Shown here piece by piece: positions 1-8,214 of a DNA stretch of 56,773 nt. Source of the DNA: Thermocrinis sp. (lineage in GTDB: Bacteria > Aquificota > Aquificia > Aquificales > Aquificaceae); NCBI RefSeq assembly GCF_036781485.1, contig NZ_DAIQAX010000002.1, forward strand, positions 14,609-71,381, given 5' to 3'. Numbering within the stretch: position 1 is the stretch's first letter; each line of letters begins with the position of its first letter. The position numbers and the translations under genes were made by a program. The notes under the pieces were generated by a model. It ran no database searches and had not been told where the DNA came from. It saw only the letters and a list, made by a program, of their open reading frames with translations.

Positions 1-457
1 TGAGGTTTATCACTGGTGCAAGGCCCACACAGATGGGGATATGGTCCTTTGGCTACCTTCAAGGAAGATCCTTATCTCAGGGGATATAGTTTTTGGGGGT
101 AGGGTACCCTTCTTGGGTTCTGGAAATTCAAAGACTTGGATAGACTGCCTGGACAGGATCCTTGAGCTGGAGCCGGAGATACTTTTGATCGGACATGGCG
201 AGCCTCTGATTGGAAAGGAGAACATAAGAAAACAGGTGCTAATGACCAAGAAATACATCCAAGATATAAGGAAGGTTGTTAAAAAACTTTACGAGAAGGG
301 TTTGGACGTGGAGGCTGTGCGTTCTATGGCAAATCAGGAGATGTTAAACATAGACCCCACCTATTCCCAACTTCCTGTCTTTTTCCAGGTCAACTCCGTA
401 AACGCCTATCACCTTTACTTTGAAATAGAGAAAGAACTGTTCCTTGAAGGAAAGTAA
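1..457 (+). CDS. MBL-fold metallo-hydrolase, 3' part only
   Basis: This is the C-terminal part of a metallo-beta-lactamase-fold hydrolase; its start lies before the window. The reading frame is open from base 2. It carries the late metal-binding motifs of the fold: AHTDGD near the left edge, SGD about 20 residues later, and the terminal GHG (LLIGHGEP). After that comes a helical tail of about 80 residues. Members of this superfamily are zinc or iron hydrolases such as glyoxalase II-like enzymes, lactonases and sulfur dioxygenases. The HxHxDH motif that would narrow the subfamily is outside the window, so the substrate cannot be named. The next gene starts 9 nt after the stop codon. Confidence 0.85.
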   Translation, partial: EVYHWCKAHTDGDMVLWLPSRKILISGDIVFGGRVPFLGSGNSKTWIDCLDRILELEPEILLIGHGEPLIGKENIRKQVLMTKKYIQDIRKVVKKLYEKGLDVEAVRSMANQEMLNIDPTYSQLPVFFQVNSVNAYHLYFEIEKELFLEGK

Positions 458-466
458 AATATACTT

Positions 467-2902
467 GTGAAAGTAGTGATCTTAGAAGAAGGTGCGGACC
501 TTGATGCCCTGTCAAGTGCTTACGGGGTCTTACTTTTGTATGAAGACGCATACCTGCTTAAACCTTCCCTTCTGTCCCGAAGGGCAAGCGAGGTGTTCAA
601 AAGGTTTAGGGATAAGTTTAGGATTTTAGACCACCTCCCTGATAGGTTTGAGCTCGTCCTGGTAGATTCTCACAATGTGGAAGACTATAAACTTCCAGGT
701 TTGGAGGAAATATACATATACGATCATCATCCCAAGGCTCCAAAAGGGTTTAAAGGTAAGGTGGATACGGTTGGAAGTGCAACAACGCTGATTGTAGAAG
801 AGCTTCAGAGGTTAAACAAAAGCATATCTCCAGAAGATGCAACCATATTAGCCTTTGGCATATACGAGGATACGGGTAGTTTGACTTATGAGGGAACCAC
901 AGAAAGAGATGCGTTAGCTTTAGCTTGGCTTTTGAAAATGGGTGCCTCTTTGAGGACTATAAGAGAATACCTTAGGGAAAGCTTAAGTAGAGATGAGATA
1001 GATTTTTTAGCTAAAAGTTTGACTGCAGTTGAAAAACTTTTCTTAAATGGTTCCAAGATAACTATCTTTGTTCTAAAGTCCGAAGATTATAATCCCGAAT
1101 TTTTGCAGGTCATATACAGGTTAGAGGACATAAAAGATTCAGACGCCTTTTTTGTCATAGTCTCTGCGGGAAGCAAAACTTACCTTTTTGGTAGAGGATT
1201 AAAAGATAAATTTGACACTTCAAAGGTTTTGGAGGTGTTTGGAGGAGGAGGTCACTCCTTTGCCAGTGCGGTAAAGTTAGAAAACGTGGAGGCAGAGAGA
1301 GTCAAAACCATCTTGGTGCAGGTGCTAAAAGGAGAAAACCCTGCCATAAAGGTAAAGGATGTTATGAACACTCCAGCCTTTGCAGTCAAAGAAGATCTTA
1401 CAGTAGAGCAGGCTCTTTTTGAACTCACGAAAAGAAACTATGCAGGTGCTCCTGTGGTAGACGAGAAGGGCAGATTGGTGGGTGTAGTTTATAAGAAAGT
1501 GCTTCTAAAGGTTCATAAGCTCTTTCCTTTAAGGCAAGTAAAGGACTTTATCCAGTCTGACTTTCACACTCTCTCCACAGAAGATTTTATATGGGATGCG
1601 GAGAAGATCCTTTCTACTTTTGGTGAGAAGTTAATACCGGTGTTAGAAAATGGCAAGCTGGTTGGTGTGGTTACCCGGTTAGACTTGATGCAGGCTATAA
1701 GAAGACAAACTCAGCCCTTAAAGTCTTTGCATAAAAAGGTAAAGCTTCCTTCAAAAGTGGAAGAAATAGCAAAGAAGGTAGGCGAAGTTTGTAAAGAGCT
1801 TGGCTTTAGAGGATACCTTGTAGGGGGAGTTGTCAGAGACATACTTATGGGAAAAAATATATGGGACTTGGACTTTGTTATAGAAGGGAATGGCTTAGAA
1901 ACTGCCAAAAGGGTGGCACAGCTCTACGGTGTAAATATCCATCCCTTTCCCCAATTTGGAACGGCCCACTTGAAAGTGGGAGATTTTAAGCTTGAGTTTG
2001 CCACCACAAGAAGGGAAACCTATCCCCATCCCGGCGCCTATCCTGAAGTGGAGCCAGCTTCCATAAAAGAGGACCTTCTAAGAAGGGACTTTACCATAAA
2101 CGCTATGGCTATATCAGTCATGGAAGAGGACTTTGGAACGCTCATAGACTACTTTGGAGGACTAAGGGACTTAAAGAATAAGTTAATAAGAATACTACAT
2201 CCCCTTAGCTTTGTGGAGGACCCTGTTAGAATACTCAGAGCCTTGCGCTTTGCAGGTAGGTTTGATTTCAAGTTGTCCAAAAGCACTGAAAAGGCTTTAA
2301 AAAATGCTTTAGCCTTAGGTGTTATTAAGCACGCGTCAAAGGGCAGACTTTTAAACGAGTTAAAGCTTGTGTTCAGAGAGGAGAAACTTCTCAACATTCT
2401 AAAGCTGTATAGAGAGTATGGGATCTTAGAACAGTTGATAGAAGGCTTCCAATGGACACCTAACTTAGAGGCTAAGCTGGAAAAGTTGAGGGAGATTGTT
2501 TCATGGCATCATATAGAATTTGCAGACAGAGCTATAGAATACGGCTGGTTATATCTAATAATACTTTTGGAAGATGTAAATGGGGAACATTTTTTGGTAG
2601 GAATGAGTGCGCCAGGCTGGGTGAGGGAGCTATACAATCTATACAAAACTCAAGCCATTCAAATAATAAGAAAACTCCAACAAGCTAACAAAAATTCCGA
2701 AATCTACTTGGTCCTAAAAAAGCTTCCTGAGCCTTTTTACCTACTTATTGCCCTTGACGAGAGAGTAAGACAGAAAGTAGTTTTATACATGGAAAAACTC
2801 AGTAAAGTCAAGGTGGATGTGTCAAAGTTTGCAGGTCTAAAGGGCAAAGAGTTAGGAATGGCTATAGAATTGGAAAAGCTAAAACTAATGGATAGTATAT
2901 AA
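467..2902 (+). CDS. cca: tRNA nucleotidyltransferase fused to DHH and CBS domains (probable A-adding enzyme)
   Basis: An 811-residue multidomain enzyme that should add nucleotides to tRNA 3' ends. Order: DHH-type phosphoesterase (about 1-130) with a DHHA1-like part carrying a GGGGH motif (about 255-265), a CBS pair (about 298-420), then a class II poly(A) polymerase head. The head shows GGVVRD at 453-458, the catalytic pair D467 and D469 (DLD), and RRDFTINAMA downstream. The same architecture occurs in the large A-adding enzyme of Aquifex aeolicus, which works with a separate CC-adding enzyme. A-adding specificity here is inferred from architecture. The start is GTG at 467; a TAAAAT hexamer (455-460) overlaps the previous stop codon and no Shine-Dalgarno is visible. 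Confidence 0.88.
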   Translation: MKVVILEEGADLDALSSAYGVLLLYEDAYLLKPSLLSRRASEVFKRFRDKFRILDHLPDRFELVLVDSHNVEDYKLPGLEEIYIYDHHPKAPKGFKGKVDTVGSATTLIVEELQRLNKSISPEDATILAFGIYEDTGSLTYEGTTERDALALAWLLKMGASLRTIREYLRESLSRDEIDFLAKSLTAVEKLFLNGSKITIFVLKSEDYNPEFLQVIYRLEDIKDSDAFFVIVSAGSKTYLFGRGLKDKFDTSKVLEVFGGGGHSFASAVKLENVEAERVKTILVQVLKGENPAIKVKDVMNTPAFAVKEDLTVEQALFELTKRNYAGAPVVDEKGRLVGVVYKKVLLKVHKLFPLRQVKDFIQSDFHTLSTEDFIWDAEKILSTFGEKLIPVLENGKLVGVVTRLDLMQAIRRQTQPLKSLHKKVKLPSKVEEIAKKVGEVCKELGFRGYLVGGVVRDILMGKNIWDLDFVIEGNGLETAKRVAQLYGVNIHPFPQFGTAHLKVGDFKLEFATTRRETYPHPGAYPEVEPASIKEDLLRRDFTINAMAISVMEEDFGTLIDYFGGLRDLKNKLIRILHPLSFVEDPVRILRALRFAGRFDFKLSKSTEKALKNALALGVIKHASKGRLLNELKLVFREEKLLNILKLYREYGILEQLIEGFQWTPNLEAKLEKLREIVSWHHIEFADRAIEYGWLYLIILLEDVNGEHFLVGMSAPGWVRELYNLYKTQAIQIIRKLQQANKNSEIYLVLKKLPEPFYLLIALDERVRQKVVLYMEKLSKVKVDVSKFAGLKGKELGMAIELEKLKLMDSI

Positions 2903-2910
2903 TTTCATCC

Positions 2911-3648
2911 ATGGAACTTGAGAAGCTTCCAATAGTTGAGTTTGAAGCACCGATAGTTGAAATCAAAACTGAAACGCCCACCACAAAAACCCTTGTTTTT
3001 GATATAAGCGATGTAGAGTTTAACTTCTATCCAGGCCAGTATGTTATGCTTCAGGTCCCCTATCCACCTACAGGGGAGATATTAAAGAGAGCCTATTCTA
3101 TAGCCAACTCTCCCGCTAAAAAAAATTTATTAGAGCTTACCATAAAGCGCACGCCCCAGGGAAAGGCTTCGGTTATCCTTACGCAGGAAGTTAAAGTAGG
3201 AGACCGATTTAGAATAAAGGGTCCTTACGGAAAGTTTGTATGGCTACCGGAAATTTCCAAAAACATAGTGCTCATAGGAGCAGGTAGTGGTATAGTGCCA
3301 CTTATGTGCATGCTAAGGTATATAAGAGATTCCTCCCTTTCTGACGTGTCCGCTACACTTCTTTATTCAAACACCCACTACGAAGAGATCATATACAGAG
3401 ATGAGCTTGAGGCTATGAAAGGCCTTCCTAACATCAAGATAGTTCATACTCTTACAAGGGGCGCACCTGAAGGTTGGAATGGTTATACTGGAAGAATAAA
3501 CGAAGACATGATAAAAAAGGAAGTTGGAGAACTAAGCGGTAAAGTTTATTACCTGTGCGGTCCTCCAGCTTTCGTTGATGATATGAGCTCCATTCTTGAA
3601 AGGTTGGGTGTGGATAAGGACAGTATAAGAAAAGAAAAATACGATTGA
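2911..3648 (+). CDS. FAD/NAD(P)-binding oxidoreductase, ferredoxin-NADP reductase-like
   Basis: A 245-residue two-domain flavoprotein of the ferredoxin-NADP+ reductase superfamily. The N-terminal beta-barrel holds the FAD motif RAYS (60-63, in RAYSIANSP). The C-terminal NAD(P) domain begins with GAGSGIVP (123-130), and CGPP is at 216-219. Such proteins pass electrons between NAD(P)H and a ferredoxin, a flavodoxin or a partner iron-sulfur subunit. No partner is encoded next to it and no C-terminal 2Fe-2S domain is present, so the physiological acceptor is unknown. It starts 8 nt after the tRNA nucleotidyltransferase stop; a TATAAT hexamer (2898-2903) overlaps that stop codon. Confidence 0.82.
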   Translation: MELEKLPIVEFEAPIVEIKTETPTTKTLVFDISDVEFNFYPGQYVMLQVPYPPTGEILKRAYSIANSPAKKNLLELTIKRTPQGKASVILTQEVKVGDRFRIKGPYGKFVWLPEISKNIVLIGAGSGIVPLMCMLRYIRDSSLSDVSATLLYSNTHYEEIIYRDELEAMKGLPNIKIVHTLTRGAPEGWNGYTGRINEDMIKKEVGELSGKVYYLCGPPAFVDDMSSILERLGVDKDSIRKEKYD

Positions 3649-3700
3649 GTTTTGAAGACGAAGACTTGAAAAATTTTCACAAAATTTTCATAAATTTTGT

Positions 3701-3722
3701 TATAATCTGGTAATAAGGAGGT
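3701..3722 (+). promoter_or_regulatory. -10 element and strong ribosome binding site of the OmpA-like gene
   Basis: TATAAT lies at 3701-3706 in a very AT-rich stretch, followed by AAGGAGGT at 3715-3722, six bases before the ATG at 3729. No convincing -35 hexamer is seen at the standard distance. This is one of the few full Shine-Dalgarno sequences in the window, which fits an abundant envelope protein. Confidence 0.5.
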
Positions 3723-3728
3723 AGGAAA

Positions 3729-4394
3729 ATGAAAAAGGTATCTTTAGCACTACTACTAATGGGCGGTGTAGTGTTTGCTGAAAGCAAGCAAGAAAAGCCG
3801 TTGGATCCATGCGGTAGCCCAAAGGAGGTTTATTCAAAGTATATGCTGGACAAGTGCTATGAGGGATACTTTAAAGCTATAATGGAGGCAAAGAAGAACG
3901 CAGATGAAGCCCTTAGATTGGTAAATGAAGCAAACAGAAAAGTTAGCGATTTAGAAAGAAGGGTGGGGAAACTTGAAGGTATAGCAGACGATCATGAGAG
4001 AAGAATAAGGGCATTGGAAGGAAGAAAAGTGGAAGTGCCTAAACCCGAAGTGGGACCTTACAAGTGGCAATTGGAAGAGGTAGGCACCGTGTATTTTGAT
4101 TTTAACAAGTTCAACATAAAACCTTCGGAGGCAAGTAAATTAGACGAGATAGTTGGCAAAGTAAAAGACTCGGGTAAGGAAGTGTTGGTGGTTGGGTTTG
4201 CGGACAAAAGAGGACCCTCCAACTACAACTTTAATCTCTCAATGTGGAGAGCTCAGATGGTTGCCAGCTACTTAGCCCAAAAAGGTGTAGATATAGGCAA
4301 AATGAGGATAGCATCTTACGGAAAAGAGGTGGCAGATTTATTGGGTAAAAAATACTCTGATCAGAGAGCTGTTAAGGTATTCATAATACACTAA
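3729..4394 (+). CDS. OmpA-family peptidoglycan-associated outer-membrane protein
   Basis: A 221-residue exported protein. A signal peptide covers about residues 1-17 (two lysines, a hydrophobic core, VFA cleavage site). An alpha-helical, probably coiled-coil segment (about 45-100) leads to an OmpA-like peptidoglycan-binding domain (about 112-221) with the VYFDFNKFNI strand and a region matching the diaminopimelate-contacting NxxLSxxRA pattern (NFNLSMWRAQ). There is no transmembrane barrel domain. It probably tethers the outer membrane to peptidoglycan, in the manner of Pal or a periplasmic OmpA. Two cysteines (in DPCGSP and DKCYEG) could form a disulfide. It appears monocistronic, with its own promoter and a terminator hairpin right after the stop. 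Confidence 0.85.
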   Translation: MKKVSLALLLMGGVVFAESKQEKPLDPCGSPKEVYSKYMLDKCYEGYFKAIMEAKKNADEALRLVNEANRKVSDLERRVGKLEGIADDHERRIRALEGRKVEVPKPEVGPYKWQLEEVGTVYFDFNKFNIKPSEASKLDEIVGKVKDSGKEVLVVGFADKRGPSNYNFNLSMWRAQMVASYLAQKGVDIGKMRIASYGKEVADLLGKKYSDQRAVKVFIIH

Positions 4395-4400
4395 CAAAAA

Positions 4401-4424
4401 AGTGGGGCAAATGCCCCACTTTAT
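4401..4424 (+). terminator. Intrinsic terminator after the OmpA-like gene
   Basis: A perfect GC-rich inverted repeat, AGTGGGGCA (4401-4409) and TGCCCCACT (4412-4420), preceded by a run of A and followed by TTAT. It begins seven bases after the stop codon. The nominal 2-nt gap means that the innermost pairs open to form the loop. It is the only clear intrinsic-terminator-like hairpin in the window. Confidence 0.75.
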
Positions 4425-4460
4425 GCCCTTTCCTCTCAAATTGGTATAATTTTTAACTTC

Positions 4461-6242
4461 ATGCTGGATAAGATCAGGAACTTCTCCATCATTGCCCACG
4501 TTGATCACGGCAAATCCACTTTGGCAGACAGGCTGTTGGAATTTACGGGTGCTGTCTCAAGGAGGGAACTAAAAGAACAGATGTTGGATACCTTAGAGAT
4601 AGAAAGGGAGAGGGGGATAACAATAAAGCTTCAAGCGGTTAGGATGGAATACAAGGGACACGTTCTTCACCTTATAGACACGCCGGGGCATGTGGATTTT
4701 TCTTATGAGGTTTCTCGTGCTTTAGCTGCTTGCGAAGGGGCGGTGCTTTTGGTAGATGCCACTCAGGGCATAGAAGCCCAGACGGTAGCTAACTTTTGGA
4801 AGGCTGTGGAGCAAGATTTAGTTATCATACCAGTTATAAACAAAATAGACCTTCCCGCAGCTCAGCCAGAGAGGGTAAAAAAACAAATAGAAGAAATATT
4901 AGGATTAGACCCAAATGATGTTATCCTTGCCTCTGCAAAGGAAGGCATAGGTATAGAGGAGATCTTAGATGCAATAATAAAGCGCATTCCACCTCCAAAG
5001 GGTGATCCTCAGGCACCTTTAAAGGCTCTTATTTTTGACTCCTACTATGATCCCTACAGGGGAGCGGTAGCCTTTGTCAGAATTTTTGATGGAGAGGTAA
5101 AGCCTGGCACGAAGATAAGACTTTTTTCAACGGGCAAAGAGTTTGAAGTTACAGAAGTGGGTGCGCAGACGCCCAAAATGACCAAGTTTGAAAAGTTGTC
5201 TGCAGGTGAGGTAGGATACATTGCAGCATCCATAAAGGATGTGAGGGATATAAGAGTGGGGGATACGATAACTGATGCAAAAAGACCTGCAAAGGAGGCA
5301 GTGCCAGGATTTAGGCCCGCAAAACCTATGGTCTTTGCGGGGCTTTATCCTTCTGAAGGATACACCTTTGAAGAGCTGAGGGATGCTTTGGAAAAGTACG
5401 CTATAAACGACGCTGCGCTGTATTATGAACCAGAGAGTTCTCCAGCCTTAGGTATGGGCTTTAGGGTGGGTTTTCTGGGACTTTTGCACATGGAGATCGT
5501 GCAGGAAAGGTTGGAGAGGGAATACGGCGTAGGTTTGATTACAACCGCACCAAGCGTCGTATACAGGGTTAGGCTTAAGAACGGGACAGTGAAGGAGATA
5601 AAAAATCCCTCTGAACTTCCGGAAAACTGGGGCTTGATAGAAGCTATAGAGGAGCCCTTTGTAAGTATAACCATAATCACACCGAAAGAATACGTAGGAA
5701 GTATTATGAACCTGTGTCAGGAAAAGAGAGGAGTACAAAAGAGCTTTAAGTATTTAGACCCAAACACGGCTATACTGGAGTATGACATGCCACTGAGTGA
5801 AATACTCCTTGATTTTCACGACAAAGTAAAAAGCCTTTCTAAGGGATATGCTTCTTATGACTACGAGTTTATAGGTTTTAGAAAGGAAGATCTGGTAAAG
5901 TTAAACGTGTTTATAAACAACGAGCCGGTGGATGCCCTTTCTTTCATAGTTCACAGAGATAAGGCTTACAGAAGGGCTCGGCAGATCGTAGAAAAGCTAA
6001 AGGATGTAATTCCAAGACAGCTTTTTGAGATTAAAGTGCAGGCAGGAATAGGCAGTAAAATAATAGCTTCTGAAAGAATACCACCACTGCGTGCCAACGT
6101 AACTGCCAAATGCTACGGAGGGGACATAACTAGGAAGAAAAAACTTTTAGAGAAACAAAAGGAAGGCAAAAAGAGGCTAAAGCAATTTGGAAAGGTAGAG
6201 CTTCCTCAGGAAGCTTTTCTGAGCGTGCTAAGGGTGGACTGA
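4461..6242 (+). CDS. lepA: Elongation factor 4 (back-translocating GTPase LepA)
   Basis: A 593-residue translational GTPase of standard LepA length. The N-terminal G domain shows AHVDHGKST (G1), RGIT (G2), DTPGH (G3) and NKID (G4), followed by the EF-G-like domains and the LepA-specific C-terminal domain rich in K and R (from about 490, with the KIIASERI and ITRKKKLLEKQKEGKKR motifs). It acts on ribosomes, where it is linked to back-translocation and 30S biogenesis. The ATG at 4461 sits 10 nt after a TATAAT hexamer (4445-4450) and has no Shine-Dalgarno. It leads an apparent operon with the MoaD-like gene and the glycosyltransferase (2-nt gap, then 8-nt overlap). Confidence 0.97.
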   Translation: MLDKIRNFSIIAHVDHGKSTLADRLLEFTGAVSRRELKEQMLDTLEIERERGITIKLQAVRMEYKGHVLHLIDTPGHVDFSYEVSRALAACEGAVLLVDATQGIEAQTVANFWKAVEQDLVIIPVINKIDLPAAQPERVKKQIEEILGLDPNDVILASAKEGIGIEEILDAIIKRIPPPKGDPQAPLKALIFDSYYDPYRGAVAFVRIFDGEVKPGTKIRLFSTGKEFEVTEVGAQTPKMTKFEKLSAGEVGYIAASIKDVRDIRVGDTITDAKRPAKEAVPGFRPAKPMVFAGLYPSEGYTFEELRDALEKYAINDAALYYEPESSPALGMGFRVGFLGLLHMEIVQERLEREYGVGLITTAPSVVYRVRLKNGTVKEIKNPSELPENWGLIEAIEEPFVSITIITPKEYVGSIMNLCQEKRGVQKSFKYLDPNTAILEYDMPLSEILLDFHDKVKSLSKGYASYDYEFIGFRKEDLVKLNVFINNEPVDALSFIVHRDKAYRRARQIVEKLKDVIPRQLFEIKVQAGIGSKIIASERIPPLRANVTAKCYGGDITRKKKLLEKQKEGKKRLKQFGKVELPQEAFLSVLRVD

Positions 6243-6244
6243 AC

Positions 6245-6481
6245 ATGGTAAAACTTCTTTACTTTGCCATCTTAAAAGAGAAGATAAGAAAGCAAGAAGA
6301 AGACTTAGATTTTGTTGGAAGCGTAAAGGAGCTCAGGAAAAAGCTTACAGAGCTATACCCCCAGCTAAAAGATGTTTTAAAGGTTTGCCTTTTTGCGGTA
6401 GATTACGAATATGTTGGAGAAGACTTCATACTCAAAGGGGGAGAAAAGGTAGCGGTAATACCCCCTGTTAGCGGTGGATAA
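6245..6481 (+). CDS. MoaD/ThiS-family sulfur carrier protein
   Basis: A 78-residue beta-grasp protein ending in the diagnostic double glycine (VIPPVSGG), which is adenylated and thiocarboxylated in this family. The length and the ending match MoaD, the small subunit of molybdopterin synthase. No moaE, moeB or other molybdopterin gene is nearby, so a role in another sulfur-transfer pathway is possible. The gene is translationally coupled: 2 nt after lepA, and its end overlaps the GTG start of the glycosyltransferase by 8 nt. Confidence 0.8.
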   Translation: MVKLLYFAILKEKIRKQEEDLDFVGSVKELRKKLTELYPQLKDVLKVCLFAVDYEYVGEDFILKGGEKVAVIPPVSGG

Positions 6482-7400
6482 AAAGGCACTGATAATCAGG
6501 TTTTCCTCTTTGGGTGATGTGGTTCTTACCTCTTGCCTTTTTCAGCCACTTATAGACAGAAGCTATAAACCATACTTGCTTACACATCCGCCTTATGGAG
6601 AAATCTTTAAGGACGATCCCAGGGTTGAAGTGATAGAGCTAAGAAAGGATGAACTTTTCAAAAACTTAGAAAGGCTTAAAGGTTTTGACCTGTATTTGGA
6701 CATGCACAAAAACCTAAAGACTCTTTTGCTTAAGCTAATACTGGGTGGCACCTGGAAAAGCTATTCAAAAGAGAGCATAAGAAGAAGGCTTGCTATTAAG
6801 TTTAAAGCGTTTAGAACTCCCTACAGCGTGGTAGATTCTTACCTAAGAGCCATCGGAGAAAAGGGATATAGACCTTCCATCGTCCTGTCTGAAGATAGGC
6901 TCAACAGGTTAAAGCAAACTTACGGAGAGGGTTTTGTAGCCATATCTTCAGGAGCTAGATATAAGAAGAAGAGATATCCATATTTCGTAAAAGTGGCGGA
7001 AAAGTTAAGGAAAAAGGGCATTAGGGTAGTTTTTGTTGGGGCCCAAGGAGAGTGTGATGGTGTAGAGGATGCAGAAAACCTATGCGGAAAGCTTTCTTTA
7101 ATAGACACAGCTGGGATTATAAAGCTTGCTAAGATTTTCGTGGGGAATGATTCTGGACTATTGCACATTGCAAGGGCTGTAAAAACCAAAGCGGTGCAAA
7201 TATACGGGGGAACCCATCCTACCCTTGGTTTTTCCCTCTTTCCAGAAGAAGGAAAAGTTATCATAAAAAACTTACCATGTCAGCCCTGCACACTCCACGG
7301 AAAGGGAGAGTGTAAGTATAAGACCTATGAATGTTTAGAAATCCCGCCAGAGATTGTAGTAGATGAAATACTCAAACTAACTTCTCAAGAAGGGCATTAG
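6474..7400 (+). CDS. Glycosyltransferase family 9 (heptosyltransferase-like)
   Basis: A 308-residue GT-B enzyme of the ADP-heptose:LPS heptosyltransferase family. The N-terminus has the nucleotide-fold signature IRFSSLGDVVL; the C-terminal donor site has VGNDSGLLHIARA followed by IYGGTHP. Such enzymes add heptose to the inner core of lipopolysaccharide at the cytoplasmic face of the inner membrane. kdsB elsewhere in the window (14072-14779) also points to an LPS-bearing envelope. The C-terminal part has four cysteines within about 20 residues (PCQPC, GEC and YEC), a cluster seen in many family members. The start is GTG at 6474. Its 3' end overlaps the convergent 7372-7725 gene by 29 nt. Confidence 0.85.
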   Translation: MDKKALIIRFSSLGDVVLTSCLFQPLIDRSYKPYLLTHPPYGEIFKDDPRVEVIELRKDELFKNLERLKGFDLYLDMHKNLKTLLLKLILGGTWKSYSKESIRRRLAIKFKAFRTPYSVVDSYLRAIGEKGYRPSIVLSEDRLNRLKQTYGEGFVAISSGARYKKKRYPYFVKVAEKLRKKGIRVVFVGAQGECDGVEDAENLCGKLSLIDTAGIIKLAKIFVGNDSGLLHIARAVKTKAVQIYGGTHPTLGFSLFPEEGKVIIKNLPCQPCTLHGKGECKYKTYECLEIPPEIVVDEILKLTSQEGH

Positions 7401-7725
7401 CACCGCTTATCTTTTGATAGGCAGAGGAGATAACATAATAGAGCTGTTCACCTTCCGCTATAGTTAGATCATACAAAGTAAGACCAAGGTCCTTTAGTAG
7501 GTAGTATAGGGTTGAATACAGATTATCATCGAGTTTTTTTGTTGGGTCTGGAATGCTTTTGTAAATTTCAAGTACGTAATCGCACAGTCTCTTTATGGTG
7601 TTGGCTATGCTTTTAATTTCAGGATCGTGCTTGTATAGAGAAATCACCTCTTTGTATCTTTCCTCTATCTCTTTTGAAAGACTTCTAAATAGCATATCCT
7701 CCAATATCAGCACACTCTTCTCCAT
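7372..7725 (-). CDS. Hypothetical all-helical protein
   Basis: I do not recognise this 117-residue protein. It has no signal peptide, membrane segment or cysteine pair. It is rich in charged and leucine residues and is predicted by eye to be entirely alpha-helical, with a tyrosine-rich middle (YSTLYYLLKDLGLTLYDL). An AGGAGA Shine-Dalgarno precedes the ATG at a sensible distance, supporting a real gene. It is the last gene of the minus-strand operon that begins with the DnaQ-like exonuclease, 33 nt after the LOG-fold gene. Size and helicity resemble small chaperones such as FliS, but no FliS motif is visible. Confidence 0.65.
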   Translation of the reverse strand: MEKSVLILEDMLFRSLSKEIEERYKEVISLYKHDPEIKSIANTIKRLCDYVLEIYKSIPDPTKKLDDNLYSTLYYLLKDLGLTLYDLTIAEGEQLYYVISSAYQKISGANALLEKLV

Positions 7726-7758
7726 AGCGCTCTCCTAATTGAGAAAGATAATCAAGTT

Positions 7759-8214
7759 CTACAGATTTGCAAGCATAGACTCTATACGGTTTAATAGTTC
7801 TTCTAAGCTTTCTGTTTGTTCCACCCCTTCTATGTTGTATGTTTTGTAGCCTATGATCCTCTTATTAAGTATAAGAGCGTAGGCTATTTCAGAAAGTGTC
7901 CCCCAGTGTCCTCCTATGGCTATAACAAACTCCCCGCTAGCAACAACTATAGGGTTTCTGTTCCAGTTCATACCCGTGTTTATCCTAATATCCACGTAAG
8001 GGTTTGCTTCTTCCCCTGTGTAGGTAGTCATTATTCCCACAGTTAAACCCCCTTCCTCCTTTGCTCCTTTGCAAACCGCCTCCATAACACCACCCCTTCC
8101 ACCACAGACCACTACCAAACCTTTTTTAGCTAAAAATCTACCCACCTGATATGCCACTTGGTATTCTTCCTCATTTGCCTGAGAGGATCCTATTACAGAA
8201 ACAATTCTAAACAT
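7759..8214 (-). CDS. LOG-like Rossmann-fold protein (TIGR00725 type)
   Basis: A 151-residue nucleotide-binding protein of the SLOG/lysine-decarboxylase-like fold. Visible motifs are the N-terminal VIGSS, VVCGGRGGVMEAVCKGA, and the central IAIGGHWGTLSEIAYAL, which corresponds to the PGGxGTxxE motif of LOG phosphoribohydrolases. Relatives bind nucleotides or molybdopterin-like ligands; the exact function of this subgroup is not established. It overlaps the upstream helicase gene by 8 nt (ATG inside the helicase end), so translation is coupled. The usual PGG is replaced by IGG. Confidence 0.82.
   Translation of the reverse strand: MFRIVSVIGSSQANEEEYQVAYQVGRFLAKKGLVVVCGGRGGVMEAVCKGAKEEGGLTVGIMTTYTGEEANPYVDIRINTGMNWNRNPIVVASGEFVIAIGGHWGTLSEIAYALILNKRIIGYKTYNIEGVEQTESLEELLNRIESMLANL

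Noticed and set aside
7372..7725. FliS-like flagellar chaperone
   Set aside because: Only size and helicity match. No FliS motif and no flagellar neighbour is present.
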